From Micromonospora sp. Llam0 (GTDB lineage: Bacteria; Actinomycetota; Actinomycetes; Mycobacteriales; Micromonosporaceae), in the NCBI RefSeq assembly GCF_003751085.1, contig NZ_RJJY01000001.1, positions 2,666,001 through 2,730,000 on the forward strand: DNA of 64,000 nt, read 5' to 3'. The notes beneath the pieces were generated by a model. It was not told the DNA's origin. It made no database searches and worked only from the letters and a program-made list of their open reading frames with translations. A program made the translations under genes and the position numbers. Of the stretch, positions 41,101 to 50,662 are shown one piece after another. How positions within the stretch are numbered: the stretch's first letter is position 1; the number at the start of each line of letters is the position of its first letter.

Positions 41101-42343
41101 GGGTGGGCGCATCGACGTACCGGGTGGCGGGCAGGTGGCCGTGCCGCAGCGCGAGCACGGTCTTGATGATCCCGGCCACGCCGGACGCCGCCTGGGTGTG
41201 GCCGATGATGGACTTGACCGAGCCGAGCAGCAGCGGCCGCCGCGGGTCACGGTCCTGGCCGTACGTCGCGAACAGGGCCTGCGCCTCGATCGGGTCGCCC
41301 AGCGACGTACCGGTGCCGTGTGCCTCGACCGCGTCGATGTCGCCCGGGGTCAGGCCGGCCGCTCGCAACGCCCGGCGGATCACCCGCTGCTGCGCGGGAC
41401 CGTTGGGCGCGGTCAGGCCGTTGGAGGCGCCGTCCTGGTTGGCCGCCGAGCCACGGATCACGGCGAGCACCTGGTGGCCGTTGCGCCGGGCGTCGCTGAG
41501 CCGCTCGAGCAGCACCACCCCGGCGCCCTCGGCCCAGCTGCTGCCGTCGGCACCGGCCGCGAACGACTTGCAGCGCCCGTCGAACGCAAGCCCCCGCTGC
41601 CGGGCGAAGCCGACGAACCCGCCGGGGGTCGCCATCACCGTGGCACCACCGGCGAGGGCCATCGCGCATTCGCCCCGCCGCAGCGCCTGGCTCGCCAGGT
41701 GGATCGCCACCAGCGACGACGAGCACATGGTGTCCACCGTGACGGCCGGGCCCTCCAGCCCCAGACAGTACGCGATCCGGCCAGAGGCGACGCCGCCCGC
41801 GCTGCCGAGCGCGCGTTCGAGGCTGAGGTAGTGTTCCGCCCCGGCGAGGTCGGGTGCGTAGTCCTGGTGGACGACGCCCGCGAACACGCCGGTGTCCGAG
41901 CCTCGCAGGCTGCGCGGGTCGATCCCGGCGCGTTCGATCGTCTCCCAGCACACCTCGAGCAGTTGCCGCTGCTGCGGATCCATCGCCAGCGCCTCCTGCG
42001 GGGAGATGCCGAAGAACCGCGCGTCGAACTGGGCCGCGTCGTGCAGGAAGGCGCCCTGCTTGACGTACGTCGTACCGGGAGTGTCCGGGTCGGGGTCGTA
42101 CAGGCCCTCGAGGTCCCAGCCCCGGTCGTCCGGGAACGGGGTGTAGACGTCGGTCCCCTGCGACACCACGGACCAGAAATCCTCCGGGCCCGTGATGCCG
42201 CCGGCGAAACGACATCCCATCGAGACGATGGCAATCGGTTCGTTGGCCGCGGCGACCAGTTCGCTGTTGCGCTGCCGCAGTCGCGCGGTTTCCTTCACCG
42301 ATTCCCGGAGCGCCTTGACGAGGTCGTTTTCCGGCATAGCCAC
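27392..42343 (-). CDS. Type I modular PKS 2: extension modules 4-6, ends in ACP
   Basis: A 4983-residue three-module PKS. An N-terminal coiled-coil docking helix ([20 protein letters not shown]) suits the C-terminal docking tail of PKS 1. Module 4: KS (Cys207)-AT (Ser652)-DH (His961)-KR (Tyr1531)-ACP. Module 5: KS (Cys1934)-AT (Ser2386)-dead DH-KR (Tyr3196)-ACP. Module 6: KS (Cys3581)-AT (Ser4025)-dead DH-dead KR-ACP (about 4942). There is no thioesterase; the protein ends 40 residues after the last ACP Ser, and the amide synthase gene follows after 30 bp. The GTG at 42343 has GGAGG six bases upstream; the ATG two codons later is an alternative. Operator C and a -10 hexamer lie just upstream, inside the end of the P450 gene. 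Confidence 0.95.
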   Translation of the reverse strand: MAMPENDLVKALRESVKETARLRQRNSELVAAANEPIAIVSMGCRFAGGITGPEDFWSVVSQGTDVYTPFPDDRGWDLEGLYDPDPDTPGTTYVKQGAFLHDAAQFDARFFGISPQEALAMDPQQRQLLEVCWETIERAGIDPRSLRGSDTGVFAGVVHQDYAPDLAGAEHYLSLERALGSAGGVASGRIAYCLGLEGPAVTVDTMCSSSLVAIHLASQALRRGECAMALAGGATVMATPGGFVGFARQRGLAFDGRCKSFAAGADGSSWAEGAGVVLLERLSDARRNGHQVLAVIRGSAANQDGASNGLTAPNGPAQQRVIRRALRAAGLTPGDIDAVEAHGTGTSLGDPIEAQALFATYGQDRDPRRPLLLGSVKSIIGHTQAASGVAGIIKTVLALRHGHLPATRYVDAPTPQVDWSPGTVELLLEGRDWPACERPRRSGVSSFGASGTNVHMILEEAPAAPEAEAPADPDGVLPFVLSAQSPTALTEQARRLAAVVDDVPFGRLAATLATGRARLSRRAVVVARDADELRDGLELLAAGRTGGGAVAGTGPAGDPGQVVFVFPGQGTQWVGMGRDLLDSSPVFAARIAECQEAFDPWLDWSVADVLRGEGPDLGLVDVVQPACFAVMLGLAAVWTAAGVTPDAVIGHSQGEIAAACVAGALTLADAARVVILRSLAVAGKLPRGGGMASVELPADEAAALIEPWGPRLEIAALNGPAAVVVAGEAAALDELAAEVAGREFRFKRIAVDYASHSHYVEAIEPALRNDLAGLDPSAPRIPFYSTTEVRWLTDDDRLDAGYWYRNLRGTVRFEPAVRDLIAGDHRVFIELGAHPTLLAAITATADAVAADVIASGSIRRDDGGRDRLLRSMAELFVRGVPIAWESLTPGRTPEPVPLPTYPFDHQRYWITMPGTRTSPEALGQKSSDHPLLGAVVDLPQTDGLVLTSRLSLTTHPWLAGHRIQDIVLVPGTVYVDLAVRAGDELGCGTLDELVIEAPLPLPPSGSVRIQVAVGGTDATGRRPIEVFSSGEHATGWTRHATGLLSAAPAPGGTFDFTSWPPAGARREDIDGFYPALVARGYDYGPAFAGLTAVWRRGDEIFAEAALPAGHGEDAGRFGIHPALLDAALHANAFHRRDDERNVLPFAWNGLQLHATGARSLRVRVAPYGPDALSFEAADEHGAPVLSMESLVSLPVADLTAAPVPDSLWQLDWATLPPATTTGPGRWAEVTGTGDVARIALAGELGDEMPETVVLDLTAGGPDTEPLPLLRRVLAVVQAWLSEPVPDEVPLVVVTSGAVGPTGPVTDPPAAAVWGLLRAAQAENPGRFVLTDVEPGADRYRAVVLALAAGEPQSAVRADTVHVPRLVPARLVERETPETALADGTVLITGGTGVLGRLLARHLVERHGVRHLVLASRRGPAAEGVPELVEELDGRGAAVRVVACDLTDRAAVAALLDGIPAGHPLTGLVHAAGVLDDSTIAGLDPRRLDAVFQPKAGVLRTLDELTRTRPPGVFAAFSSAASVLGSAGQGNYAAANACADALMAARRAAGLPAVSLAWGLWEPETSMTGTLSEVDRTRMSRGGVRPLPAADALRIFDAAIGAGNDVLIPIRLDLGALRADAAASGSVPPMYRGLVRPPRRAVQAAAAGAGGDLGRRLAGLSQPERTELLLGLVREEVATVLGLGQPDPTLDTHRFGDIGFDSLTGVELRNRLSAVTAVKLPATLVFDYPTPEVLARYLLERLGDDLSAAPEPAHATTTATGDDPVVIVGMACRLPGGVAGPDDLWRMVAEGRDGMSEFPQDRGWDLGALFDPDPDHAGTSYARRGGFLHDAAQFDAALFGISPREALAMDPQQRLLLESTWEVLESSGIDPSSLRGERVGVYTGMSIHDYLGSLTDVPAELEGYTTTATAGSVASGRVSYAFGLEGPAMTVDTACSSSLVAIHLAAQALLGGECRLALAGGVAVMGSPVGVMGFSRARGLAADGRCKPFSADADGTVLSEGVGVVLLERLSDARREGHQVLAVVRGSAINQDGASNGLTAPNGPAQQRVIRAALAVAGVAADEIDVLEAHGTGTTLGDPIEAQAIVATYGNGRSPGNPLRLGSVKSNLGHTQAAAGVVSVIKMVQAMRHEMLPPTLYAAEATPHVDWSDGTVALLNDSRPWPAGERPRRAGVSSFGISGTNAHLILEQAPPAAPEVAEPPAGVLPFVLSANSPAALAGQARRLHAAVAAGAPPAATARTLLEARALLGHRAVVAAAGTDGLLAGLDALAAGETAPGVAAGELTPAAAGSVVFVFPGQGSQRPGMGRELYDAFPAYAGAFDDVCARLDAHMTGGVPLRDVVFSEPGSPEAALLDETAYTQPALFATEVALFRLTESWGVRPAQLVGHSIGEISAAYVAGMLSLDDAALVVASRGRLMQNLPTGGAMVAVAATEDEVRPLLGAGADLAAVNHPSSVVLSGTAEAVEAAAGRLRAEGRKVTALRVSHAFHSALMDPMLDDFRAALAGVTWQPARIPVVNLQDGDPAGTGYWVEQVRRTVRFADGTRTALDRGGRLFVEMGPGAGLSAATAHTGAAAEVAAVFTPTLRDGRDEVRNVVAAMGELFVRGVPVDLSALLPTGGARTDLPTYAFDHKHYWLRTSGSRASAAGLGLTPVDHPLLSAVAPLPDAAGLIGTARLTAASCRWLPDGGTLPPAAFVELALRAGDEAGCTTLDTLTVDAPLVLGPSDAVRLEVVVGAPDETGRRNLTIHSAPNGFGTWVRHATAVLSAATPAVPGPDNGPWPPAAVEPTDPGADHAELVAVWRHGDETLTEAALDDDTEADGFHLDPRLLDAVTAGTGFAGRWEAVALHATGTRVLRARLAPAGDDTWTLRATDGTGAPVLTATLRTTAPAAAPVAAMDAMFEVRWQEITLPDPAPAPVRTTPITGPADVPTEDAVFAAMPGDGLLADVLAVLQAWLRDAPAEARLVVLTRDAITDPHAGAVWGLVRAAQAENPGRIVLLDAGTGADTEAAVTLALTLGEPQIAVRGNAVLVPRLAPVGRLDHRPAPLDATGTVLVTGGTGSLGAMVARHLASTRGVRHLLLVSRTGPEAPGAEPLVAELSALGATVTVAACDVADRSAVAALLAGIPDEHPLTAVVHTAGILDDGLLDAMTPERLAAVLAPKATAARHLHELTRDGGLAAFVAFSSAAGLLGSAGQANYAAANAYLDTLMTARHAAGLPGVSLSWGLWEQDGGITGHLGAADRARMGRGGVLALEPAEALALFDAALDSDRAHLVPMKLDLAAARADAAAGGPVQPLLGSLVRVRRRASATAAGADLAGSLAGRAPAEQESVLLALVRSRVALIMGYGSAEEIGPDLPFQSAGLDSLTAVELRNRLGASTGITLPATLVFDYPTPRELARYLRDLLTGGDQPLAVAPVLPAGPRDDIAVVGVGCRLPGGIDGPDDFWDLLAGGRHAQSPFPADRGWDLGRIPVRAGGFLHDAGGFDAGFFGISPREAVAMDPQQRILLEVVWEALENAGIDPLALRGTDVGVFVGVMGQGYGMFGGDAESDGLRGTGGAVSVVSGRVSYVYGFTGPAVSVDTACSSSLVAMHLARQALRDAECSLAVVGGVTVMTTPGSFVEFAQNGGLATDGRCKAFAASADGTGNAEGVAVVLLERLADARTNGHTVRALVRGSAVSQDGASNGLTAPNGPAQQRVIRRALAVAGLAPTEVDAVEAHGTGTRLGDPIEAQALLATYGDRDSADPLWLGSVKSNVGHTQATAGVTSVIKMVLALENEKLPATLHVDTPTPEVDWSAGTVRLLTEARPWPVRPDHTRRAGVSAFGLSGTNVHLILEEPPAVAEAAPEPHDEVLPFVLSARDENRLAELAARLAGTVGRTETPLRDLAAALTHGRSHHRVRATVLASGPGELVASLGDLAAGRPGDDVVSGTVRPGTDVVFVFPGQGAQWTGMGSELLATSPDFRAWVRRCDDILAGYGLDWTVERAIGDDGDLSRVEVVQPATFVMMTGLAQIWAAAGVVPDVVLGSSQGEIAAACVAGLLSLEDALHIVVLRSRLAAGLPAGGGTLVLGAGRERAEELIAGCGGRVEIGAVNGPSAVVLTGERGGIDAIAATAADQGIWHRRLAADYASHSFLVEELREPMLRALDGVGERPAQGLVPRCRFLSTVDVRWIGEDERLDAEYWFRNLRRPVLLDPAIRAAATDARAIVEISTHPGLATSLLDVMADTGRPTAVLSTLRRGEGGRKRLLAAMAAAFAAGLPVDWTTAVPVGGGSWRRLCGTLPTYPFEHRHYWLNGQTNAGRTGGSGHPLVVAAAGLPDGALVVARLEQAWIAEADPSAVLVELAIRAGDEVDCPVLEHLELTGSLPTGPDVELRVRVGAEDPVGRRPLVVESVAGAVLAEGLLGPVAEHRPRADETRPYAEVVLPRAEQDAAEHYGLHPLLLSAAAGMTAARWEGVTLHASGASALRVRVTPVDGGVALDAVDEAGLPVLAVARVVAAPARTGAPGGDLTLRWFDLPLAHAATPLAVTVLDDPDRLPDLGGADAAVFDVPAETPAEACATVLGLAQLWLDEPDLEGHRLIVRTRRAVAVEAADTVEPAAAAVWDMVAAVQAAYPGRFLLVDTDTDTDTDAVGFDVNAEQVALRGGRVLRPRLTPIGAEPTVTSSDGTVLVIGDPAVALDLAAEDDRRRIVLAWPEASGDAPDLPGVTVVAGDVSDPAAVRGLLDALHPLTAVVHAVSGGEATPLAELDADQLTAELDARAATLEPLVELTAGLPLTAFLVVISTAGLTGPADRVATAAADGAARALAARHPVGRVVVLAPKNAAAAAAATLAPASTTVSAALESGELLRAPGRPDAWAAVEPGRPVPFLLRGLVRPRRRRAVAATEVGPDRAGWAQRLAGATGEQREQIVLGLIRDQLVEVLRLEPGRPLDTRSGFFELGLDSLMAMDLSRRLSDRAGIALTPSGIFSHPTLSGLTKHVLETLDAA
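32105..37099 (-). other. PKS module 5: KS-AT(malonyl)-DH(inactive)-KR(B-type)-ACP
   Basis: The AT has GHSIGE and HAFH, so malonyl-CoA is predicted, whereas rifamycin's fifth unit is propionate. The DH region has lost HxxxGxxxxP by substitution and shortening ([18 protein letters not shown]), although Asp remains in LDPRLLDAV. The KR is intact ([19 protein letters not shown]). A secondary alcohol is predicted. Confidence 0.83.
37100..42240 (-). other. PKS module 4: KS-AT(methylmalonyl)-DH-KR(B-type)-ACP
   Basis: The KS active site reads DTMCSSS, with Met before the Cys instead of Ala, and its NxGH region reads KSIIGH. The AT has GHSQGE and YASH. The DH has [13 protein letters not shown], keeping catalytic His961 and Pro but with Asp at the Gly position, and [11 protein letters not shown] with the second Asp. 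The KR has LDD and [10 protein letters not shown] trisubstituted double bond is predicted, as in RifB module 4. Confidence 0.82.
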
Positions 42344-42400
42344 GTTCGTCCTCCAGAGCTGCAAGGGTCCCCGCCGGCGCGGCGGTGCGCCTCGGGACCG

Positions 42401-42446
42401 ACGCTAGATATCGCGCCGCGGCGGCGGCATCCCTCAGGCTGGTAGC
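42401..42446 (-). promoter_or_regulatory. RifZ-type operator C and -10 hexamer for PKS 2
   Basis: Element ATCCCTCAGGCTGGTAGC is at 42429-42446; its complement is a perfect CTACC-N8-GGATG. After 22 bp comes TAGCGT (42406-42401, minus strand). The leader to the GTG at 42343 would be about 50 nt. The box covers the last codons and stop of the upstream P450 gene, so PKS 2 can be switched separately from the genes before it. Confidence 0.72.
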
Positions 42447-43717
42447 GAGGTGGACACCGGCAGCGCCATCGGGCCGAAGAAGAGCAGGGACGGCCGCCAC
42501 TCCGGGTCGCCGGCCAGTCGCAGGGCCGGAAGCCGGTGCAGGCCGGCGCAGAACTCCTCCACCACGAGCCGGGCCAGCGCCGCGCCCAGGCAGTGGTGGA
42601 TGCCGGCCCCGAGCGCGAGCGTGGCCACCTCGGGGCGGTCCACGTCGAAGCCGTCGCCGTCGGCGTAGCGGGTGGCGTCCCGGTTCGCCGAGCCGAGCAG
42701 CATCACCACGACGGAACCCTCGGGCACCTCGACATCGTCGAACCGCACGGCCTGCGACGCGTACCGGCGGGCGATGTGGTACGTGCCACCGAACCGCAGT
42801 ACCTCGGCCGCCGCCGCGGTGGCAGCGGCCGGATCGCGGGCCACCCGGGCCAGTTGCCGCGGGTTGGTGGCGAAGGCGTGCGCCGCGTTGCCGAGCGTGT
42901 CGCTGAGGGTGGTGATGCCGGATCCGAAGATGGGCAGCATGGTGAGCCCCAGCTCCCGGTCGGTGAGCCCGTCCGGATCGTCGGCGTGGTCCGTCGTACA
43001 GGCGCTGATCAGATCGCCCCGCGGGTCCTTGCGCCGGGCGGCGGCCAGCTCCGCGAAGTAGCCGACCAGCTCGGTGGACGCGACCTCGGCCCGGCGCATC
43101 GTCTCCGCGATCACCGCCGGGTCGCTGCCCGGTGGTGGCGGCGGCGGAATGGCCTCCCGGAGCAGGTCCCAGGTGCGGGCCTGGTCCTCGACCGGCACCC
43201 CGAGCAGGCGGCCGAGCACCCGCAGGGCCAGCGGCACCGCCACCAGCTCCTGGAAGTCGGCGGCCCGTCCCCCGCCACCGGCCTCGGCGAGCCGGTCCAG
43301 CACCCGCGCGACCTCCTCGCGGGCCGGTTCCCGCAGGGCCAGCAGCTGCCGCGCGCTGAACCCCCGCGCCAGCAGCCGCCGCAGCCGGGTGTGCGCCGGC
43401 GGGTTCTGGAAGAACAGCGACGACATGAACTGTTCCTGCGACGACGTCGGTGCCCGGTGCGGCTGCTTCGCCCGGATCCAGGCCAGATCGACCACCGGGA
43501 ACGCACGCGCGTCGGTGAGCACCCGGACGCAGTCGGCGTGCCGCGAGAGCAGCGTCATGTCCAGCTTCTCGCTGCGATGCACCGGCGCGATGTCCCGCAG
43601 CCGCCGGTAGTACGCGAACGGGTCGCCGGCCGTCCCCGGGGCGAGGACGAAGCGTACGAGCTCCTCGGCCTCCAGCTCGTCCACCGGCGCCGTGGTTACG
43701 CGCGGCGGGCGACCCAC
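42434..43717 (-). CDS. Cytochrome P450
   Basis: A 427-residue bacterial P450. ExxR is EVLR, and the haem loop is LALGAGIHHCLGAALARL with Leu where Phe is usual. The I-helix reads FGSGITTLSDT, lacking the acidic residue before the Thr pair. The GTG at 43717 follows GAGGG and overlaps the O-methyltransferase end by 22 bp. It is predicted to hydroxylate or epoxidise the ansamycin or a carrier-bound precursor; partner ferredoxin is not in the window. The stop codon lies inside operator C. Confidence 0.85.
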   Translation of the reverse strand: MGRPPRVTTAPVDELEAEELVRFVLAPGTAGDPFAYYRRLRDIAPVHRSEKLDMTLLSRHADCVRVLTDARAFPVVDLAWIRAKQPHRAPTSSQEQFMSSLFFQNPPAHTRLRRLLARGFSARQLLALREPAREEVARVLDRLAEAGGGGRAADFQELVAVPLALRVLGRLLGVPVEDQARTWDLLREAIPPPPPPGSDPAVIAETMRRAEVASTELVGYFAELAAARRKDPRGDLISACTTDHADDPDGLTDRELGLTMLPIFGSGITTLSDTLGNAAHAFATNPRQLARVARDPAAATAAAAEVLRFGGTYHIARRYASQAVRFDDVEVPEGSVVVMLLGSANRDATRYADGDGFDVDRPEVATLALGAGIHHCLGAALARLVVEEFCAGLHRLPALRLAGDPEWRPSLLFFGPMALPVSTSLPA

Positions 43718-44409
43718 AGCCCGTCCCTCACCGGCAGGATGACGCTGACGAAATCGGTGTCCTGGGAAAGCAGCTCGTTCATCGTCTGCACCCCGCGGGC
43801 CTCGATCGAGTCCGTGGCGGTCCCGTCGAGTACGTGGTTGCCGCAGAACGCGTTGTCGATCATCAGGACGCCCTGCGGGCCCAGGTGCGACTTCGAGAGC
43901 TTGAGCAGCGCGGCGGCCTTCGACGGGTCGTCGCCGAAGTAGCGGTGCTTCATGACGTCCTGGAAGATGACGTCGAACTCGCCGCGGCCCGGAACGATGT
44001 CGAAGGCGTCGCCGACCAGCACGTCCACCCGGTCGGCGTACCCGGCGCGCTCGATGAAGGCGGAGGCGCGTGCCGCGCGTACCGGGTCGATCTCGATGCT
44101 GGTGACCCGCCCGCCCGGCGCCAGCGCACGGGCCAGCCAGATCGCCGAATAGCCGATGGCCGTGCCGATGTCGAGGATCCGGCGGACCGACGGGCCCGGC
44201 AGCGACGCCAGCGTCTGGAGCGTCATGCCCTCGAGACGCCCGACGACCGGAATGTGCTCCTCGCGGGCGACGTCCTCCATCTCGCGCAGCACCTCGTCGA
44301 TGACGGCCGGCAGGGCCGCCGCCCGGGCCAGCGAGGTGGCGTACAACTCACGCGGGTCGGTGCTGTCCTGGGGAACGATGGGGAGCGATCCCCTGAGCGA
44401 GCTGCTCAT
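43696..44409 (-). CDS. SAM-dependent O-methyltransferase, catechol-type (class I)
   Basis: A 237-residue methyltransferase with the SAM site ILDIGTAIGYSAIWLARAL, the acidic strand TSIEIDP and FDVIFQDVMKHRYFG, which belong to the CCoAOMT/catechol O-methyltransferase family (metal-dependent, acting on phenols and vicinal diols). The ATG at 44409 overlaps the MbtH stop (ATGA). Likely substrates are a phenolic hydroxyl of the AHBA-derived ring or of an aromatic amino acid made by the neighbouring NRPS module; I cannot choose between them. Confidence 0.85.
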   Translation of the reverse strand: MSSSLRGSLPIVPQDSTDPRELYATSLARAAALPAVIDEVLREMEDVAREEHIPVVGRLEGMTLQTLASLPGPSVRRILDIGTAIGYSAIWLARALAPGGRVTSIEIDPVRAARASAFIERAGYADRVDVLVGDAFDIVPGRGEFDVIFQDVMKHRYFGDDPSKAAALLKLSKSHLGPQGVLMIDNAFCGNHVLDGTATDSIEARGVQTMNELLSQDTDFVSVILPVRDGLWVARRA

Positions 44410-44609
44410 CGAGGTATACCTGATCCTTCCGGGCGCAGATCGGTCCATTGGTGTTCGACGTACGCGAGGCAGTCGGTCCGCGAGGACGGGCCGTTGACGA
44501 CCGCCCAGCCGGGCGGCGGAACGGCGAACGCGGGCCACAACGAGTACTGCCCCATCTGGTTGGCGAGGGCGAGGAAGCTGGCGCCCTCGTCGTCGAACGC
44601 GTGCGGCAT
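44406..44609 (-). CDS. MbtH-like protein
   Basis: A 67-residue protein with the family signature in order: GQYSLWP, PAGW-like PPPGW, and CLAYVEHQWTDLRP. MbtH proteins bind NRPS adenylation domains and are often needed for their activity and solubility. The ATG follows AGGAGG by six bases, and that ribosome site overlaps the P450 stop; the stop overlaps the methyltransferase start. Its partner should be the A domain of the 1310-residue protein two genes upstream. The family's three Trp-containing motifs are all present. Confidence 0.93.
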   Translation of the reverse strand: MPHAFDDEGASFLALANQMGQYSLWPAFAVPPPGWAVVNGPSSRTDCLAYVEHQWTDLRPEGSGIPR

Positions 44610-44622
44610 GTAATTCCTCCTA

Positions 44623-45867
44623 CTAGGACAGTGGCGTGCTCTCGGGGTGCAGCCGCACCGGCAGCGAGCTCATCCCGTGCAGGATGCTGGAGTAGATCCA
44701 GCTCTCCGGGCCGGTCTGCACGGCGTGCGAGACCCGGCGGCGCAGCGTGTCGAGCATCGCCTCGATCTCGATGCGCGCCAGGTAGTGCCCGAGGCAGTAG
44801 TGGGTGCCGACGGCGAAGGTGAGGTGCTTGTTCGGCGAGCGGTCGAGCCGGAACCGGTCCGGGTCGCCGAAGACCTGCTCGTCGTAGTTGGCCGAGTCGA
44901 TCCAGACGCTGACGACGTCGCCGGCCCGCATCATCTGACCGTTGACCTCGACGTCGGACGTGACCGTACGGCCGCCGTGCAGCGACGGCACGGTCCAGCG
45001 CAGCAGTTCCTCGCCGGCGACCGCGGGGTCGACGGCGCTTTCCTTGAGCGCCTGCCACTGGTCCGGGTGCTCCATCAGCGCGAGCAGGCCGCCGGTGATG
45101 GCGTGCCGCCCGGTCTCGTCGCCGCCGATCATCAGGCCGTAGCAGTTGGTCATCACCTCGGCGTCGCTGAGCGGCTCGCCGTCGATGTGGCAGTTCGCGA
45201 GCAGCGTCACCACGTCGTTCTCGTCGCTGCCGATACGCGACTTGGCCAGGTCGGAGAAGTACAGCAGGATCTCGCTCTTGGCCGCCCAGCTGTCCTCCGG
45301 CTTGGCGTCCGCCTCGTCGGAGCTCCAGGCCTGCGAGGTACGGTCCAGCAGGTACTGCCGGTCGGAGCGGGGCACGCCGAGCAGGTCGCAGATGGCGCCG
45401 AGCGGGACGTTGCCGGAGACGTCCCGGACGAAGTCGCAATCGTCCTTCTCGATGGCGGCGACGATCAGCTCCTCGACGGTCTGCCGCACCCGCGTACGGA
45501 TGGAGTCCAGCATCCGCGGCGAGAACGCCCCCATCAGCAGATTGCGGATGCGGGTGTGGGTGATCCCGTCGGTCACCGCGAGCATCGTCCCGGCCGCGGG
45601 GTCACCCCCGGCCAGCAACGTGTTGAGGGCGTTGCCGCGCTCGACCGTGAAGTGCTCCTTGTCGCGGTAGACAGCGTTGGCGTCCTCCCACCGGGTGACC
45701 GCCCAGAAGCCGGGCTGGCTGCCGCGCTCGGGCTGGAAATAGAACCCGGGCTCGCCGCGCAGGTGCCGCCAGACCTCGCTGAGGTCCTTCTCGGCGTGCA
45801 GGCGCGGGTCGGCGAGGTCGATGTCGGCGAGGTCGTCCGGTGACACCACCGGATGCGTGGTCATCAT
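44623..45867 (-). CDS. Cytochrome P450, probable hydroxylase of a PCP-bound amino acid
   Basis: A 414-residue P450: I-helix [15 protein letters not shown], ExxR EELLRW, and haem loop [15 protein letters not shown]. The ATG at 45867 overlaps the NRPS stop (ATGATG) and follows AGGAG by eight bases. The order A-PCP protein, P450, MbtH is the same as in aminocoumarin and nikkomycin clusters, where the P450 beta-hydroxylates an aminoacyl-PCP. The analogous role here is an inference from that context. It could instead act on the ansamycin. Confidence 0.85.
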   Translation of the reverse strand: MMTTHPVVSPDDLADIDLADPRLHAEKDLSEVWRHLRGEPGFYFQPERGSQPGFWAVTRWEDANAVYRDKEHFTVERGNALNTLLAGGDPAAGTMLAVTDGITHTRIRNLLMGAFSPRMLDSIRTRVRQTVEELIVAAIEKDDCDFVRDVSGNVPLGAICDLLGVPRSDRQYLLDRTSQAWSSDEADAKPEDSWAAKSEILLYFSDLAKSRIGSDENDVVTLLANCHIDGEPLSDAEVMTNCYGLMIGGDETGRHAITGGLLALMEHPDQWQALKESAVDPAVAGEELLRWTVPSLHGGRTVTSDVEVNGQMMRAGDVVSVWIDSANYDEQVFGDPDRFRLDRSPNKHLTFAVGTHYCLGHYLARIEIEAMLDTLRRRVSHAVQTGPESWIYSSILHGMSSLPVRLHPESTPLS

Positions 45868-48800
45868 GAGGGGTTCTCCTGGGCCGGCGGCGCGGACGGG
45901 CGGGCGACGGTGGTGGCGGCCGCGGCCAGGCCGGCGACCGTCGGGTCGGCGATGATTTCGCGGGGCGAGACGGCGTATCCCGCGTCGCGGGCGCGCTGGA
46001 TGAGCGTGATGGCGAGCATGCTGTCGCCGCCGAGCTGGAAGAAGTTGCTGCCGGGCTCGGCGTCGGGCACGGTGAGCAGGTCCATGAAGATGGCCCGGAA
46101 CGCACGTTCGGCGTCGGTGAGACCGGCATCCGGCGCGGCCGGTTCGGCGGTGGGCTCCGGCAGGGCGGCGCGGTCCAGCTTCCCGGCCGGCGTGACCGGG
46201 AACTCGCCGGTGAGCACGACCGCGGCCGGCACCATGAAGGCGGGCAGCTGGGCGGCGGCGTGCTCGCGCAGCTCGGCTCCGGTCGGTGCGGTGCACCCGG
46301 CCGGGATGACGTGGGCGACAATTTGGGCCCGGTCCGGCGTGATCGCGCGGACCGAGGCGACCGCCCGGCCGACCGCCGGATGGGTGGCCAGCACCGCCTC
46401 GATCTCACCCAGCTCGATCCGGTGGCCGTACAACTTGACCTGGTCGTCGCCGCGGCCGTGGAACATCAGCGTGCCGTCCGCCGTCCACGAGACGAGGTCT
46501 CCCGTGCGGTACATGCGGGAGCCGTCCGCGCCGAACGGGTCCGCCACGAAGCGGGTCGCGGTCAGGGCCGGGCGGCCGAGGTAGCCGAGGGCCACCCCGT
46601 CCCCGGCGACGTACAGCTCCCCGACGACGCCGGGCGGAACCGGCTGCAGGCCGGGTCCGAGGACGTACGCCGTGGTGCCCGCGATCGGCCGCCCGATCGG
46701 CGGCCGGTCCTCACCGGAGAGCGGATCGCTGCTGGTGGCGCACACGGTGACCTCGGTCGGGCCGTACGCGTTGACCAGGTGCCGCCCCGGTGCCCAGAGC
46801 GCCGCGAGCTCGGCCGGAAGGGCCTCCCCCGCCGTCATGATGCACCGGACACCGGGCACCTGCTCGGGGGTGATCGAACCGGCCGCCACCGGGGGCAGCA
46901 GCACCCGGTCCACATCGTGCGCGGTGATCATCGCCGCGAGGGACTCCCCGGCCAGGGTCTCCTCGCTGACGACCAGCGCGCAGCCGGCCTCGAACGCCCC
47001 GAGCAGCTCGGCGATGAATGCGTCGAAGCTGGGCGAGGCGAACTGCAGCAGTCGGCTCGCCGGCCGCAGGTCCATCCCGGCGACCATGGCCCGGCTCAGC
47101 GCGGTCAGGCCCGAGTGGGTGACGGCCACGCCCTTGGGCCGGCCGGTGGTGCCGGAGGTGTAGACGACGTACGCGATGTCGCCGAGCCCGGGCGTCACCG
47201 CCACCGCAGCCGGCACACCGTCCGGTTCGGATCCGAGGTCCGCGCCGAGCAGCAGCGCGGGTGTGTCCCCGGGCAGGGCGGCCGAGGCCGCGTCGGTGGT
47301 GCACACGAGCAGCGGACGGGAGTCGGCAAGCATGAAGGCGATCCGCTCCGCCGGGTACGAGGGATCGATGGTGACGAAGGCGGCCCCGGTCCGGGCCACC
47401 GCGAGCACCGCAGTGATCAGCTCCGCCGAGCGGGGCAGGGCCAGGGCGATCAGCGACCCGGGGGCGGCACCACGGGCGCGCAGGATTCCGGCCAGCCGGT
47501 TAGCGCGATCCGAGAGGGTGCCGTAGCTGATTGTCCCGGTCGCGGTGACCAGGGCGGTGGCCTCGGGCGTCTCGCGTATCGGACGGTCGAGCAACTCGGC
47601 CAGCACGTGGCGTTCGGGACCCGGATCGCCGCGGCCCCAGCCGTCGAGGATCTGCCGTCGCTGCGGTTCGGCCAGCATCGGCAGGCGGCCGACCGGTGCC
47701 CGCGGATCGGCTCCGGCCGCTTCGAGGACGGCGGCGAGCATACCGAGGGCGGTCCCGGCGTCGGCGCCCGGCTGGTGCCACGCCGCGAGCCGCAGGCCGT
47801 CGCCGGCGGGCCGGGCGTCCAGGGCCAGGGCGATCCCGGCGGCCGGCGGGGGCGGGGGCGCGCCGGTCTCCTCCGGCGGGACGGTCACCGCGGTGTCGAA
47901 CAGCGGGTTCACAGTGGCGAGGTCCCGGATCCGCGGCACCGGCCGCACCGAACCGGCGAGCTCGGCGAAGGTGACCCCGCCGGCGACCTCCACCAGGATG
48001 CCGTCGCGCGGGTCGTAGCCGCCGAACGCGACGGTGTCCGCCCGGGTGAGCCAGGACAGCACCACGGCGTACGCGGCGTGCACGACGTCCCGGACCGCCA
48101 GTCCCGCGCCCTCGGCGTACGCGACGATCCGCTCCCCCACCACGCCGGGCAGCTCGACGAGGACGGGCGAGTCCTGGGCCGGCACGCCGAGCAGGCAAGG
48201 CTCCACGGTGGACAGCGCCGCCCGCAGTTGCTCGCGCTGCTCCTGCTCCGTCCGTAAGCGCAGGGTGATCGCCGTGACCACGCCCGTGCGCAGCAACGCC
48301 CGGTCGGGCTTGCCGGGCCCGGTCACCGGCAGGCTGTCGCGCATCTCGAACTCGGCGGGCACGTGGCTCGGCGACAGCACCAGGGCGACGTGTTCGGCCA
48401 GCTCGGCGACTTCGGCGTGCTCACCGGGGCGCAGCGCGACGACCGCGACCATGCGTTCCACCCGGTTGGCGTCCTCCACACCGAAGACGGCGGCCTGCGC
48501 CACCGCGGAGTGGTCCATCAGTGCCCGCTCGACGGCGTCCGGGTAGACCTTGATGCCGTTGACCTTCATGACGTCGGCGAGGCGCCCGTGCAGGTGCAGG
48601 TATCCGTCCTCGTCGAAGTGCCCGACATCGCCGGTACGCACGAACCCGTCGCGGATCGTGGCGGCGGTCAGCTCCGGCTCGTTCCAGTAGCGTTCCATAC
48701 GCCAGCGGCCGGTCACGCACACCTCACCGGCCTGACCGGCGGGCAGCGGCTCACCGCTCACCGGGTCGCAGATGGCGACGGTCACCGGGCCCGGCGGGCG

Positions 48801-49796
48801 GCCGACGGTGCGGCGCAGCCCGGCGTCCAGGTGGTCGTGCGGCAGCAGGAGGCTGATGAGCCCGGTCTCGCTGGTGCCGTAGACCTGGAACAGGACCGGG
48901 CCGAAGATCTTGGCGGCCTCGGCGAGACGTTCCGGGGAGGCGGGGCTGCCGGTGTAGAACACCTCCCGCAAGGTCGACAGGTCGGTACGGTCGATGTCCG
49001 GGTGCCCCGCCAAAGCGTACACCTGCGGGGAACCCAGCACCAGCCGGCTGATCCGGTGCTCGCCGATGGCCCGCAGCACCGCCGCCGGCTCGAACCCGTG
49101 GTGCAGCACGACGAGCCCGCCGGTGACCACGGTGTCGTCGGCCGACGATCCGCCGGAGTGCGTCAGCGGCGCGGTGATCAGCAGGGTGACCTTCTGACCG
49201 TGCGCCGCCTGGGCCTGCGCCATCTCGTTCTTGACCCGGAAGCTCCAGCTCACACCCTTCGGCCGGCCGGTCGAGCCGCTGGTGAACGTGACCATGGCGA
49301 CGTCGCCGTCGCGTACCGCGGCCGGGTCGAGGGCGGGGGCCGTGGTGAGGTCGATCAGGCCTTCGGCGGCGCCGAGCACCGCCACCAGGGGCGCCTTGGC
49401 GAGCGGCCCGCACAGCTGTCGGGCGCGCTCCACATTGGCCGGATCCACCACCAGCATGGCCGGCCGGGTCGAGGCGAGTATGTCGCGCTGCACGGCGAGC
49501 GGCAGCTCCTCGTCGGGGTTCACGGCGTTGACCCCGCGGATGTGGATGACCGTGGCGCCGAGCAGGTTGGCCGCCCAGCGCAGCAGCAGCGTCGCCGCGG
49601 TGTTGGGATCGGTCAGCACCGCGACAAGGCTGCCCGGCCCGATGCCACGCCCGTGCATCGCAGACGCCGCCGTTTCCACCGCGGCGGCGAGGTCTCCGGA
49701 CCGCACGGGCTCACCACGCGAGATGAGCGCCGTGTTGCCGGGATCCTCGTTCAGCTTGCCGAGGATCTGGCGAACGTAGTGTTCGGGATGTGGCAC
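45864..49796 (-). CDS. Hybrid protein: acyl-AMP ligase - truncated condensation-like region - NRPS A domain - PCP
   Basis: A 1310-residue protein. Residues 1-510 form a complete adenylate-forming ligase ([25 protein letters not shown], terminal [10 protein letters not shown]). Residues about 515-690 resemble only the C-terminal part of a condensation domain and have no HHxxxDG. Residues about 715-1220 form a full amino-acid A domain ([38 protein letters not shown]). A PCP follows ([12 protein letters not shown]). The ten specificity positions read D-A-A-V-M-A-A-V-C-K, nearest the Phe code DAWTIAAVCK; an aromatic or large hydrophobic amino acid is my guess. The GTG start follows GGAGG by six bases. 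With MbtH and P450 downstream it probably prepares a modified amino acid for attachment to the ansamycin. Confidence 0.85.
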   Translation of the reverse strand: MPHPEHYVRQILGKLNEDPGNTALISRGEPVRSGDLAAAVETAASAMHGRGIGPGSLVAVLTDPNTAATLLLRWAANLLGATVIHIRGVNAVNPDEELPLAVQRDILASTRPAMLVVDPANVERARQLCGPLAKAPLVAVLGAAEGLIDLTTAPALDPAAVRDGDVAMVTFTSGSTGRPKGVSWSFRVKNEMAQAQAAHGQKVTLLITAPLTHSGGSSADDTVVTGGLVVLHHGFEPAAVLRAIGEHRISRLVLGSPQVYALAGHPDIDRTDLSTLREVFYTGSPASPERLAEAAKIFGPVLFQVYGTSETGLISLLLPHDHLDAGLRRTVGRPPGPVTVAICDPVSGEPLPAGQAGEVCVTGRWRMERYWNEPELTAATIRDGFVRTGDVGHFDEDGYLHLHGRLADVMKVNGIKVYPDAVERALMDHSAVAQAAVFGVEDANRVERMVAVVALRPGEHAEVAELAEHVALVLSPSHVPAEFEMRDSLPVTGPGKPDRALLRTGVVTAITLRLRTEQEQREQLRAALSTVEPCLLGVPAQDSPVLVELPGVVGERIVAYAEGAGLAVRDVVHAAYAVVLSWLTRADTVAFGGYDPRDGILVEVAGGVTFAELAGSVRPVPRIRDLATVNPLFDTAVTVPPEETGAPPPPPAAGIALALDARPAGDGLRLAAWHQPGADAGTALGMLAAVLEAAGADPRAPVGRLPMLAEPQRRQILDGWGRGDPGPERHVLAELLDRPIRETPEATALVTATGTISYGTLSDRANRLAGILRARGAAPGSLIALALPRSAELITAVLAVARTGAAFVTIDPSYPAERIAFMLADSRPLLVCTTDAASAALPGDTPALLLGADLGSEPDGVPAAVAVTPGLGDIAYVVYTSGTTGRPKGVAVTHSGLTALSRAMVAGMDLRPASRLLQFASPSFDAFIAELLGAFEAGCALVVSEETLAGESLAAMITAHDVDRVLLPPVAAGSITPEQVPGVRCIMTAGEALPAELAALWAPGRHLVNAYGPTEVTVCATSSDPLSGEDRPPIGRPIAGTTAYVLGPGLQPVPPGVVGELYVAGDGVALGYLGRPALTATRFVADPFGADGSRMYRTGDLVSWTADGTLMFHGRGDDQVKLYGHRIELGEIEAVLATHPAVGRAVASVRAITPDRAQIVAHVIPAGCTAPTGAELREHAAAQLPAFMVPAAVVLTGEFPVTPAGKLDRAALPEPTAEPAAPDAGLTDAERAFRAIFMDLLTVPDAEPGSNFFQLGGDSMLAITLIQRARDAGYAVSPREIIADPTVAGLAAAATTVARPSAPPAQENPS

Positions 49797-49835
49797 GGTG
49801 CGCCTCCAATACCGATGCCTGACCGTCTAGCCAGG

Positions 49836-49881
49836 AACGTATCGGCGGGGAGCTTCGCGCCCTATCCCTCGGGTTGACAGT
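49836..49881 (-). promoter_or_regulatory. RifZ-type operator D and -10 hexamer for the NRPS operon
   Basis: Element ATCCCTCGGGTTGACAGT lies at 49864-49881; its complement has CTGTC-N8-GGATA. After 22 bp comes TACGTT (49841-49836, minus strand). The leader to the GTG at 49796 is about 33 nt. The box overlaps the end of the PrmC-like gene. Confidence 0.65.
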
Positions 49882-50662
49882 CGTTCGGGCGGCGGCCGAT
49901 CGCGACCGTGCAGTACCACTCGTCGGACGTCGAGGTGTGCGCCACCAGCCCGTGGGCCGACATCGCCGCGGCCGTCAGTGCGGCCTGGCTCTCGCCGGTC
50001 TCGATGAGCAGGTGCCCGCCGGGTGCGAGCCATTGCCCGGCGTGCTCGGCGACGCGGCGGTGCACCTCGACGCCGTCGAAGCCGCCGTCCAGTGCCACCA
50101 GCGGCTCGTAGTCGCGGGCCTCCGGCGGCATCATCGCGATCTCGTCGGTGGGCACGTAGGGGGCGTTGACGATCAGGACGCCGACGGCGCCGCGCAGTTC
50201 GGCCGGGAGCGCGTCGAAGAGGTCGCCCTCGTAGACCCGGCCGCTGATCGGCTCGACGTTGCGGCGCGCGCACCGCACGGCGGTGGGCTCGATGTCGGCG
50301 GCGTACAGCCGGATGCCGGGAACCCGGGACGCGACGGCCGCGCCGATCGCACCCGTGCCGCAGCACAGGTCGACGACGACCGCGCCCTCGGCGGTGACGG
50401 CGACCGCCTCCTCGACCAGGTAGGCGGTGCGCCGGCGGGGGACGAACACACCGGGGTCGACGGCGATGCGCAGGCCGCAGAACTCGGCCCAGCCGAGGAT
50501 GACCTCCAGCGGTTCGCCGTCCACCCGGCGCTGGGTCATCACGTCAAGGTCGTCGGGCGTACGCGCGGCGTCGACGAGCAGCCGCGCCTCATCCTCGGCG
50601 AACACGCAGCCGGCGGCGCGCAGCCGCAGGACGATGGCCTCGGTGGGGTCGGTGGTGGTCAT
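49862..50662 (-). CDS. PrmC/HemK-related SAM-dependent methyltransferase
   Basis: A 266-residue methyltransferase close to protein-glutamine N5-methyltransferases: VFVPRRRTAYLVEEA, SAM site VVDLCCGTGAIGAAVA, and the catalytic tetrapeptide NAPY where PrmC has NPPY (VLIVNAPYVPTDE). It belongs to the PrmC-related branch often seen in actinomycetes in addition to the true release-factor enzyme. The ATG overlaps the stop of the luciferase-like gene (ATGA), so it is part of the tailoring operon. A small-molecule N- or O-methylation is possible; a housekeeping role is less likely from this position. Confidence 0.8.
   Translation of the reverse strand: MTTTDPTEAIVLRLRAAGCVFAEDEARLLVDAARTPDDLDVMTQRRVDGEPLEVILGWAEFCGLRIAVDPGVFVPRRRTAYLVEEAVAVTAEGAVVVDLCCGTGAIGAAVASRVPGIRLYAADIEPTAVRCARRNVEPISGRVYEGDLFDALPAELRGAVGVLIVNAPYVPTDEIAMMPPEARDYEPLVALDGGFDGVEVHRRVAEHAGQWLAPGGHLLIETGESQAALTAAAMSAHGLVAHTSTSDEWYCTVAIGRRPNDCQPEG

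Noticed and set aside
31352..42445. Very long rightward open frame opposite PKS 2 (and similar frames opposite PKS 1)
   Set aside because: Mirror of high-GC codon bias on the other strand; composition is Gly/Arg/His-rich with no domain, while the leftward frames hold complete PKS domains.
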